In this document: positions 56,103 to 64,000 of the stretch, one piece after another | How the letters are laid out: each line of letters opens with the position of its first letter | Position numbering within the stretch: the first letter of the stretch is position 1 | Source of the DNA: Mayamaea pseudoterrestris | Taxonomy: Eukaryota > Bacillariophyta > Bacillariophyceae > Sellaphorales > Sellaphoraceae | Direction of reading: 5' to 3' | DNA: 64,000 nt | Assembly (NCBI GenBank): GCA_027923505.1 | Contig: BROI01000018.1 | Span: forward strand, 434,001 to 498,000 | The notes under the pieces: generated by a model | The model's input: the letters and a program-made list of their open reading frames with translations, nothing else | Databases searched by the model: none | What the model was told of the DNA's origin: nothing | Program-made: the position numbers and the translations under genes

Positions 56103-57305
56103 TCATTCGGTGCTCACTTCAAGACGCCCTCTCAAACATGGATCCTTCTTCCAGTCATTCAAGTAGCCTGCAAAGACACTCTTTTCGCTCATGGTGACAC
56201 CTGGCGCGTCCATCAAGTATTGTTTTATCCACTTTGCCGCATTTTTACCATTCGCCAACAACTCGCGTCGCACCAAGCGGTACCTTGGGTCGCAAATGTC
56301 GACATTGACGTGATCGTAAACGTTACTTGCGACTGGATCGATGTCAGGCTTTCCAAGTGGCTGGTGCAGACCAAGAAAGTTGGTCAAGTCGTTGCGAAAG
56401 GTTGCTGATGAATTAGCTAATTGTCGGATTTCATAGACAAAAATTGGATTGGGAACGTCAATATCTGGTCGTTGCCGAAGGCTGCTTTTCCCTAGTAGCT
56501 CTTTATACTTTGTCTCATTCTCATACTGCCTCGTCTTTTGTAGATGAGACAAGTTCACATGAAAGTCTGTGACATCCGTGCAAACCCCTTGGTCTCTCAA
56601 GCCTCCAAGTTCCTCTACCCGCATTATCTTCTCGTGGTCCGTCTTCATGGAGTACATGCAGCGTCCAATGAGCGATTCAGGTGGCGGCATGGTCCAGTTG
56701 CGTGCGACGCGGTAGTTGTAGAATGATTCAAACAGGTCGATCGGATGTCGCAGTCCAATGATGAGTTTGGCCGACGAAAAGTACTTGGCCAAGGATTCGA
56801 CAACAACTGAATGACAAACGTCGCGAGGAGCCTTGTATGCCCGTAATTGATTCTTCGGCTGCGCATGTAAATACTTCACCATTTTTGCAGGTTGTCGTTT
56901 AGTTAAGTAGTGTCGCTCTGCTCCCGTCAAATTGCTGTTTATTTCAGTGTGCGCTCCGAGCCACTGAGCGAGAAAGGTTGTTCCAGTCTTGGGGTGCCCA
57001 ATAATTGCAAAATCAAGTAGAAAACTAACATCAGCAATGATTTTGCTTTCGTTTATTAAGGTTGATAGTGGAGGAAATGATTGTTCTGTGCGGCCTGATG
57101 AAGACGAGTAAATGATGGTGGTGGTCGATCGTGCTACCGATGATGGAAGCTGCTGCTTTATAATTTCTTTGTCATTGAAAAGAAGACAAAGCAGCAAGGT
57201 TGATATGATTAGGATAGATCCGCATAGCGCCCATCGCCCTGAGATGCTACGTTGCTTCGTCATTTGTGGTACTTGTACGAAGTGCAAAGGTGCATTTCTG
57301 GTCAT
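56103..57305 (-). CDS. Golgi-type (type II membrane) PAPS-dependent sulfotransferase
   Basis: The 400-residue protein has a short cytosolic N-terminus, a single membrane anchor at about residues 25-44 (ALCGSILIISTLLLCLLF) and a lumenal Ser/Thr-rich stem, the layout of carbohydrate sulfotransferases. The catalytic domain has the 5'-phosphosulfate loop FAIIGHPKTGTTFLAQWL (residues 99-116) and the 3'-phosphate-binding motif KLIIGLRHPIDLFESFYNYR (180-199) with the usual Arg and Ser. Several NxT/NxS sites (NLT, NWT, NLS) fit lumenal glycosylation. It probably transfers sulfate from PAPS to a glycan; the acceptor is unknown, and distant sulfotransferase families share these motifs. The start at 57305 is used; an in-frame ATG 14 codons later is possible. 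Confidence 0.85.
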   Translation of the reverse strand: MTRNAPLHFVQVPQMTKQRSISGRWALCGSILIISTLLLCLLFNDKEIIKQQLPSSVARSTTTIIYSSSSGRTEQSFPPLSTLINESKIIADVSFLLDFAIIGHPKTGTTFLAQWLGAHTEINSNLTGAERHYLTKRQPAKMVKYLHAQPKNQLRAYKAPRDVCHSVVVESLAKYFSSAKLIIGLRHPIDLFESFYNYRVARNWTMPPPESLIGRCMYSMKTDHEKIMRVEELGGLRDQGVCTDVTDFHVNLSHLQKTRQYENETKYKELLGKSSLRQRPDIDVPNPIFVYEIRQLANSSATFRNDLTNFLGLHQPLGKPDIDPVASNVYDHVNVDICDPRYRLVRRELLANGKNAAKWIKQYLMDAPGVTMSEKSVFAGYLNDWKKDPCLRGRLEVSTE

Positions 57306-57606
57306 GGTAAAATAACGTCGCCAAAGTTAATGCTTATCGTACCGGTACTGAATGTGTTTTTGAACCGTTGATCCGGCACTCAAAAGTGACTTGCCACGTC
57401 CGTTATTTGCGCCCGTCGGCCTTGGCGATGACATCCACAACTTCGCACTGTCAAAGCGACGATGGACACCACTGCCCTCATTGCTTCAGGTTTACTTGAT
57501 GAGTGAGTTTCAACGCAGCCTGCCGTTGACGTTGTAACAGCTGCAGCAGCATAAACTTGATTGATCTTTTGCGTCGTTGCCGTTTCTCGACGAGCAAACT
57601 TTCGCC
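57306..57606. promoter_or_regulatory. Divergent intergenic region
   Basis: These 301 bp separate the sulfotransferase start (minus) from the next start (plus). A purely open stretch upstream of 57607 lacks an ATG. No defined promoter element or RNA gene is recognised. Confidence 0.4.
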
Positions 57607-58554
57607 ATGGAGATTATCCGAACGATGCACGACGACGACCCAACCATGGAAAATGGCGCTACTGAGACACTTTCTCCAGTTGCGTCTCGCAAGCAGCACT
57701 TTGAAACCATTTTCCAAAAGCCTGCTCCATCCTTGACGAGTCCAAGCGTATTCAAGCGCTACGAACCAGGTTCGCTTGTTAAAAAGCGCCACTCGTGGAT
57801 CAAGGATGAAATCATTGACCAAAACCGTACCAAGCCGATTGCCAAACAAGCCTACAAAAGTCCTCTTTTGCGTCGCCTACTGACGCATTCGGGAGAGACG
57901 CAAGAATTTGAAGGACGCGACGAAAAGAATGACGACAAGCTCTCGGAGGCGAGTCGAGAAGAGTGCAACGACAAGGAAGGAGTAGATCAGAGCCCCATGA
58001 AGGATTCGGCTGCGGCCGTTGCCTCGCAATGGACACACAAGAAGTATATGAAAGACGGAGATGAGTTGCAGGAGAGTAGAGGCGAGACCGCGCTTGTGCA
58101 AGGAGCGGGTGACAAATCGCTGAATGCCAGCCACAATTTAACATCGGCAGCAACTCTACAATCCACTTGCATTGAAGGAGTTGAGATCACAGTTTCATCC
58201 AGTTCGAGCAAGGACATGATGGACGCCATTCTAAATGTGAGTGATTTGGAGACAGACGACCGCGGCGAAAATGTTGCGTTCGCGGGGTTTCGCCCCAAGT
58301 TTGGTCGACAAATGGAGCAGGAAAAGCTCAAGGTGGCACAGCGACGACGCACTGCGCTCGAGCAGCAAAATCAAGAAGATCACGTTTCTGATACTACCAC
58401 ATCCAAGCCAGCAATGGTTTCAGCATTGCAAAAGCCTATGCTCGCCAACACGCCGAGCGTTTCCAACGAATACGACGAATTGCATCTTGCCCGCGTCGAC
58501 TCGCAGTCATGCGAGACGCACTGCTTTGACGCGATGCCTTGCAATATACTTTAG
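57607..58554 (+). CDS. Disordered 315-residue protein, function unknown
   Basis: The ATG at 57607 lies in a good context (TTCGCCATGGAG). The protein is rich in Ser, Glu, Lys and Thr. Conserved-looking islands are FETIFQKPAPSLTSPSVFKR then YEPGSLVKKRHSWIKDEI near residues 30-70 and FAGFRPKFGRQMEQEKLKVA near 245-265. The Phe-Lys-Arg-Tyr and His-Ser-Trp-Ile islands look like short linear binding motifs. No domain, signal peptide or membrane segment is seen, and I recognise no family. The long uninterrupted frame and start context support a real gene. Confidence 0.65.
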   Translation: MEIIRTMHDDDPTMENGATETLSPVASRKQHFETIFQKPAPSLTSPSVFKRYEPGSLVKKRHSWIKDEIIDQNRTKPIAKQAYKSPLLRRLLTHSGETQEFEGRDEKNDDKLSEASREECNDKEGVDQSPMKDSAAAVASQWTHKKYMKDGDELQESRGETALVQGAGDKSLNASHNLTSAATLQSTCIEGVEITVSSSSSKDMMDAILNVSDLETDDRGENVAFAGFRPKFGRQMEQEKLKVAQRRRTALEQQNQEDHVSDTTTSKPAMVSALQKPMLANTPSVSNEYDELHLARVDSQSCETHCFDAMPCNIL

Positions 58555-59202
58555 TACTTGTACTGCAAATGAAGGCGGCTTGCGTTTTGGGGTTTGGGAT
58601 TCATGGTACAGTATGGTGATAATCTTCGATGTGTTTTAGCTAGGATGACTATTACAATATGCTCCCTAGTCGCCGCAGGTGAACTATTTTATGGAAAGAC
58701 CATGTCTACAAATTTCGATTTTTATTCGATGTTAGTTGCAAGCTACTAAGCTTCATGACTTGCAATCACACCCTAGCTAAAATACCGCCAGCATGGTTTT
58801 GCGCGCGTGCCTACCGTAGTTTAGTGCTTGACTCAAAACCTGGCACACAATCTGTGCAGCAGCGGCGGCAACAACCGTGGAGCTCAGTTTTGAGAGTCAG
58901 CACAAGTAAAGACTTTACTATTTGCAACAATTTTACCCTTATATAGTCTCCATATACTTGGTATATTTATTGGTGGTAAAACGTGGCTGACTAGTAAGTA
59001 ATGCGGTGTTAAAATGGATTGGTTCTTCCCAGTGTGTTGCTGCATTAGTGCTCGGGTTACTAGGTTGGAGCAGCAGTAAAAAAAGAGCCAAGAATAAGTA
59101 GAGAAATTTATATTCTAAATACCTTAATTGATGCATATTACTTACACCTTTTGTAATTTTGTCCGCTTAAGAAGCACATATTTTTCAGAACCTTGTTTGA
59201 TC
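58555..59202. other. Intergenic, nothing recognised
   Basis: This 648-bp, AT-rich gap lies between two plus-strand genes. The frame of the downstream gene is open back to 59,128, but the conserved-looking N-terminus starts at 59,203. Only short chance frames are present; no repeat or RNA gene is recognised. Confidence 0.45.
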
Positions 59203-62200
59203 ATGCCGCGAACCAATCCAGCGCAGGCTGGTAGTGGACAAAAGAGAGGAGCTGCCGATATCTCCGCGGATAGTGAGGCGATTCCTCGGCGCGGTCGCGC
59301 TTCCAAAAGCAATATAAATAAGAAAGTGGACACTATTGGTGAAAGTGCTCTTGGCCAAGCGCAACCGTCGGTCGACGCTTCGGAGGCAGACGAAATCATT
59401 TCGCAGCTTGTTGACATTTCCCCTCTGCCACGCCAATCTCAGAGCTTTGAGATTTTGAGTAAAGCAGAGCTTAAAGAGCTTGAAAGAGTTCTGGAATTTG
59501 AAGCGACGGGCGAATCCTGGCGCGATGATTGGACTGGAAATTTGGCGCTCATCGACAAGGAAATTCGCAACCCCAAAGATAAGAGTCGTGAGAAGAGTCC
59601 ATTTCGACAAACTCTTCTTGAATGGGCTTACAAAGATCCCGACAATGCCAAATATATTCTACACGTCATTCGCTTCGTTCTGGCAAAGGAAGAAACTCCC
59701 ATTGCGGTGAAGAGGATACTGACTAACGTTTACTCAAGAGAGCCTGCTTACCTCGAGAAGCAGATACGCCTGACATCATACCACCCGCAAGTACTGCGGG
59801 ATGATGGCTGGACGACTAAAAAATCTACGGATTCTCAGCCTCCAATCGGAGGTCCTTATCTCATTGGCGATCGCGTTCGTTGGGAGCACAGCGACGGAGT
59901 CGTTATTGCGTATGTGCGAGACCCTGACATTGGCGATCTTTGGAAAGCCTTATCCGTCGATCGTGATGATCTTCACACATTTGATCTTGAGGCAGAGGAA
60001 GTGCTGGACGCGAAGCAGAAATTTGAACGTCGCCAACAGCAGACGTACCAGTCTCGCCGGTCGACACGATTCGCAGGAAGCAGCGATTTTTGCGTTGACG
60101 GCCTTGGACTTGGCATAGTTCTTGCAGCCAGCTACAGCAAGGGTGCCCGTCCCGGCGTATACTGGCCTGCGCGAGTAGTGCACGCATCTGAGACGAACTT
60201 TACAGCAGGAAAGCGCAGTAGCTCAAAACAGAAAGTGGACGTTATATTTCTGTCTCCTTATTGGAATGCGGATGATTCAACACGTAAAAACCGCGTCGAA
60301 TCATTATCGGAAAACGCTCAGTCGTCATTTGATGCCTCACCCTTGCTGCAAATCGAGACAATTGATGCGTCGGAGGAAATGATTCGTCCGTATAACTACG
60401 AGGGGCTTGAATCGATTGACATGGACGTGCTGCGAACATTCTTTGGATTCACTGGTCTTCCAAAAGCGGTGTTTGGAAGATTTGTCAATAGCCATAGACT
60501 CGCACTTGCGCTGCGCAAGGTATGTATCTACTACGCATGTTTAGTTGTCATTCGAATCTTCCTAACAAACTCATTGTCCTCTCCTTCAGTATGCCATGAA
60601 TTATATAGATACTGAAGTGACTGCGACTGAGCGCGCGACTGCCGGACTTTTTGAGGTAATTTTTAAGCGTCTGATCAATGTTGTTTCACGTTATGGTCTG
60701 TAAGCTCAGCCCTTCTTCATTATTACCCAACTTAGTGTCACCCGATGACGGTTCAAGCACCTGTCTTCCCCCGCATAGTTCTGGAACTTCCTTTGGCATT
60801 TATAGTTGCGCAGCTTCCGCACCCTCGAGTAGATTCGCACTCTATCTTTTCAGACAATCCATCAAGCCCTGAGCCGATTGTTGACTTGAACTTCATTGTG
60901 GAGTCAATGATGCCACCAGCGTGCTTCGGACTACCTCGAAATGGGAACGGGAACATTACTCCGCCACAGAAAGTCGCTCGTGCGGAAAGGATTCAAACAA
61001 CACCTGGCACGTGGATGGCATGCATGCAGGGTGATGGAGCAACAAAGACTGCAGAAATTAGCTCCGAAGACTTTTTCCAAGGGCTCTGGAGTCTGAATGA
61101 GTTTTTTGCGCGCAACACTGATATGCCGGCCATTGCAAGTCTCCAGCGCACCGTGTTCGATCTGATTGAAACGGTTCGTAAATATAAAGAACATGAGTCA
61201 AACTCGATCGAAAAACGCGATAACGTCTTGAAAAAGGATGACAATGCCGTGACAATTTACGAAAATTGGGTTTTGCTTAAAACGTATGGCGAAGAAGTTA
61301 TAGGATCAATCGCATTGGATTTAAAATTGACAGCAAGTGCTGATTGGCGCCGAGCACTCGAGCGTTTGTACAAGTACCTCGTCAGCAAGAGTCCGGGTCG
61401 AAATGCGACTGTGGTGCTGTCCGATCTACGGTGCAACGGACACCTCACCGGAGAGGCCTGTTTTGAGCGCTCAGTGAGGCTGCCTGCTGCCCTCAAGGCA
61501 GCGAGACTCGCCGGCGCTACAGCTGATGGCCCGCTCAGGCTCATTTTAGGAGTTGAGGACGAGCACATCAAACTCGCTGAATGGCGTATTCTCCCGAAAG
61601 CGCACACGACTTCTTACTTAAAACGAATGAAAAGTCGATGCGAGTCGGCCCCATCCCCAGAGTCTATCATTATGCTTACGGATGACAGCGATGAGAAGGG
61701 TGGCGAGGATACGAGTAAGTCTGTTATCATATGAGAGTGATGCTGCTTCAACAAATAATATGTATACTTACAGTTCTTAAATATCGTTCATGCTTATGCA
61801 GTGGGCTCGAAAGGCACATGGTCGGCCGCCGTTTGTGGAGTTGCAGCTGCATTGAAAGTTACGAAAATGGTCGTCCACGGTGAAACTGTCAACGGATTCT
61901 GCGTCTCGCGCCCTCCAGGTCACCATGCCGGACGATCTTTGCATCCGATGAAGGCCATCTCGAATGGCTTCTGCATTCTCAACACAGCAGCTTGCGCAGC
62001 AATCTATGCGACTAGCCCTATAAGCGAAGGAGGACTTGGCCTAAGCCGCGTATGCGTCATCGATGCGGACGCCCATCACGGTAATGGAACTCAGGACATC
62101 TTATGTTCTACATATGATCCCCGCTTCCTCTATATTTCCATGCACGCAGGAGGAGCAGAGGTAAACGGTGCACCCAGTCTGGACCAAGATGACCCCAACA

Positions 62201-62826
62201 ATGAGCTGCATAATCTACCGAGCAATCCAAAGTCGGGCGGCATTTATCCTGGACGATGTGGTGACACGTCTCCGCACAAGGGTGTGTTAAATATTCCACT
62301 TGGTGCGAGAGTGACTCCGCATGATGTCGGAACTGCATTGGTCCAGCACGTGACACCCGCTGTTGACAATTTTTCGCCCGACTTGATCATTCTTTCGGCT
62401 GGCTTTGACGCGCATAAGAATGATCCCATGGGTCTTGGAGCGTTGTCCGCTAAAGATTTTGGACACATTACAGAGGTTGTGTGCGCGTTGGCGTTCAAGT
62501 CATGCAGCGGTCGCGTTGTGAGCGTTTTAGAAGGCGGGTATGGCGTTCCATGCTGTCGGCCCCAGCGAGCTGAAGTCTACTGCTTGCCTGTTGTAGCACC
62601 AACTGCTGATGCCGCATCTGCTAGTGGAACGGCTTTGGAACCGACTCAGCAGTCACGAGATAGACCACAGCCTGCTTCACTATTGGACCTTGGTGAGGAT
62701 CTGCCAGACTCTATGGACGACCAAGTTCCATATGCCTTGCAACGGCGGTTGGAGAAATGCCATGCCGAGGGCTTTGTTGAATGTGTTAAGGAGCATGTCG
62801 CTGCTCTAGCCAAGTGCGCCGAGTAG
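59203..62826 (+). CDS. Class II-type histone deacetylase with tudor/PWWP-like N-terminal segments, four exons
   Basis: Exons are 59203-60519, 60590-60655, 60736-61714 and 61802-62826, with introns of 70, 80 and 87 bp (all GT-AG), giving 1128 residues. The deacetylase domain spans about 690-1045: CFERSVRLPAALKAARLAG, then across intron 3 GGEDTMGSKGTWSAAVCGVA (the DT..S.GS..AA pattern), SRPPGHHAG (His828, His829), VIDADAHHGNGTQ (zinc ligands Asp877 and His879), SAGFDAHKNDPMG (Asp990) and LEGGYG (Tyr1034). All catalytic residues look intact. Upstream, GPYLIGDRVRWEHSDGVVIA (217-236) resembles a tudor strand pair, and GVYWPARVVHASE (318-330) resembles a PWWP core. So a chromatin reader and an eraser may be joined. 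The start MPRTNPAQAG is followed by a basic, nuclear-type leader. The HDAC call is secure; the reader domains are tentative. Confidence 0.9.
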
Positions 62827-62987
62827 ATTGGCTCTCGAGATCGACGTTAACTGTAAAATGTATGCGACGCGATATGCTATATACCCATATCTCCGTGACA
62901 AGTATACAAAACAAAGACTAGTATAATCCTTTGCTCGCGAGGTTGATTCGTTTATAATGTGATATTTAGTCTGACGTTCTTTACAGT

Positions 62988-63290
62988 TTACATCATTTCT
63001 TGCCCATGCGGTTTACCATGCTCGAGCATGTACTGCACAATTTCATCATGGCTTCGCTCTGAGCCAAAGACGTGCTCCAATTCCCTCTTGGATGGCTGCA
63101 GCAAAGTTCCTGAAGTGCCAGTATCATAGCGAAAGACGGTAAAGTCATCTAATACTTGGGCGAGCGGAATGGAAGGATCCTTCTTCCACTTTTTGTAGGC
63201 CTCATTGTCGACGAGCACGACAAACGAATGCGGATGATCCGACGATGTACTCTTTTCATGAGGAGTGTAGACGAGCTTGGTGAGTGTCAT
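62988..63290 (-). CDS. RTC3/SBDS N-terminal-domain protein
   Basis: The 100-residue protein MTLTKLVYTPHEKSTSSDHP has the small SBDS-like fold seen alone in yeast Rtc3 (YHR087W): SFVVLVDNEAYKKWKKDPSI, then LAQVLDDFTVFRYDTGTSGT, SKRELEHVFGSERSHDEIVQ and YMLEHGKPHGQ. The last part matches the family pattern F G......I...IL..GK. Rtc3-type proteins are linked to RNA metabolism and stress; their exact role is unsettled. The start at 63290 was chosen because the family begins just before the first strand. The upstream in-frame extension to 63452 is Arg-rich and unconserved. It converges with the deacetylase gene, 161 bp apart. Confidence 0.85.
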   Translation of the reverse strand: MTLTKLVYTPHEKSTSSDHPHSFVVLVDNEAYKKWKKDPSIPLAQVLDDFTVFRYDTGTSGTLLQPSKRELEHVFGSERSHDEIVQYMLEHGKPHGQEMM

Positions 63291-63629
63291 GGTTGATTTA
63301 TATATTGTAGCAGCAATTGTTTGAAGGTCTATAGTCAAATTGGATGCGCAAATGCAAATTGTGGGAAGAATCGCGAGCAATCGAAGAAACTCCAGCGACC
63401 GGCTTGCGCGCAGCTGTTTCGAACGCCTGAGCGCACCTCGGCGCGCATCCATGAAGATCCAAATCGTTTCTCATTGGCCAAAAGGCTTCCCTTGCGGAGA
63501 GCCTCTTGCTTGTTTGCCTTCCAATGATCGACGGACATTGCTGCGACCATCCACCTTTGCTGTCCATCCTTGTTGTCTGTATCTTTCCTATTCGCTTAGA
63601 TTTAAACTAGCGATTTAAATATATATATC
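63291..63629. promoter_or_regulatory. Divergent intergenic region
   Basis: These 339 bp lie between the RTC3-like start (minus) and the start at 63630 (plus). ATATATAT lies directly before the plus-strand ATG (63,619-63,628). Overlapping open frames on both strands are low-quality and are taken as chance. Confidence 0.45.
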
Positions 63630-64000
63630 ATGAAAAGACCCATTAAAATGTTTTCAGGTCTGTGGTGCCTCCTCTTCTGCTTGTCATTCAGCAGCATTTC
63701 AGCCGACGAGGATGTTGCTAATGTTCGCAGCAGCCTTGATGAGGCGACGCAATTGGGATCTTGCGATGATGCCGTCACCTCAAAGTACGCGGAAATGATG
63801 CAAGACATGGAGATTCAGCATGCGCAGCAATTGGAGGAATCTCAAGCGACTTGCTCGTCAGACATGCAGCGCCACCTTTCCGCTTCGCAAGAGTCGGTTC
63901 AGGAATACAAGGAATTGGCCGAGCAAGCGCAAACGCAGCAGCAAGAGTTGCAGAATCAACTGGAAGCTGCGAATAGACAAGCGGAGGAGCAAAAGAATCA
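63630..64000 (+). CDS. Secreted or ER coiled-coil protein, cut by the window end
   Basis: The ATG at 63630 opens a frame that runs to the last base without a stop: MKRPIKMFSGLWCLLFCLSF, then SSISADEDVANVRSSLDEAT. Residues 1-26 form a clear signal peptide with a likely cut after SISA. From about residue 50 the chain is Gln/Glu-rich with heptad-like spacing (MEIQHAQQLEESQATCSSDM, ESVQEYKELAEQAQTQQQEL), so a long coiled coil is expected. Two Cys residues could form disulfides. No family is recognised. At least 123 residues are present; the C-terminus is outside the window. Confidence 0.75.
   Translation, partial: MKRPIKMFSGLWCLLFCLSFSSISADEDVANVRSSLDEATQLGSCDDAVTSKYAEMMQDMEIQHAQQLEESQATCSSDMQRHLSASQESVQEYKELAEQAQTQQQELQNQLEAANRQAEEQKN

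Noticed and set aside
55826-56197. 123-codon plus-strand frame
   Set aside because: It overlaps the 3' end of the sulfotransferase antisense, has no features and no good start context.
63291-63452. N-terminal extension of the RTC3-like protein
   Set aside because: It is Arg/Leu-rich and unconserved; the ATG at 63290 fits the length of the family.

Overview
The window is nuclear DNA of a compact eukaryotic genome, most likely a diatom or a close stramenopile relative. This is inferred from four things: four-repeat helicase-associated (HA) domain proteins of the kind expanded in diatoms; a plastid-type signal peptide with a Phe at the predicted cleavage site, followed by a second thylakoid-type signal; short GT-AG introns of about 70-140 bp; and 0.1-0.6 kb gaps between genes. 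The species cannot be named from the sequence alone.

Left gene block (1-18,689). It starts inside a giant VPS13 lipid-transfer gene (minus strand, C-terminus beyond the window). Next come an HA-repeat protein, the Paf1-complex subunit Leo1, a plant-type sulfotransferase/branched-chain-aminotransferase fusion, a coiled-coil protein with a PH domain and a C-terminal UIM-like motif (divergent from the fusion across a promoter with a 15-bp inverted repeat), and an SPX-cytidylyltransferase fusion.

Satellite block (about 20,024-42,130). A 21-kb tandem array of a 169-bp satellite dominates. Each monomer holds three short dyad symmetries. The array contains segmental duplications (925 bp and about 843 bp), a broken Ty1/copia-like LTR retrotransposon with 5-bp target duplications (26,386-29,412), and a 24-bp scrap of a second LTR in opposite orientation. 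Both ends of the array share a divergent monomer type. In one right-edge monomer the main palindrome has changed on both arms and stayed a palindrome. A second, older repeat family of about 158 bp with a three-unit higher-order period flanks the right edge.

Right gene block (42,278-64,000). Genes in order: a mitochondrial-type KDPG aldolase divergent from a VOC/glyoxalase-fold protein; a kinase-like protein with apparent thylakoid-lumen targeting; RRP1/Nop52; an SDR-fold protein; the RNA polymerase subunit RPB10 (two exons); a small basic UPF0390-like protein; a 403-bp pure ATC microsatellite; an unrecognised acidic protein; a probable broken gene split by a 1.4-kb insertion flanked by 19-bp direct repeats; a Golgi-type sulfotransferase; a disordered protein; a four-exon histone deacetylase with tudor/PWWP-like N-terminal segments; an RTC3/SBDS-domain protein; and the start of a secreted coiled-coil protein. 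The genes are housekeeping-like and individually promoted; no operon-like cluster is evident. The most unusual material is the satellite architecture, the SPX-cytidylyltransferase fusion, the lumenal kinase-like protein, the reader-eraser deacetylase and the 19-bp-flanked insertion.
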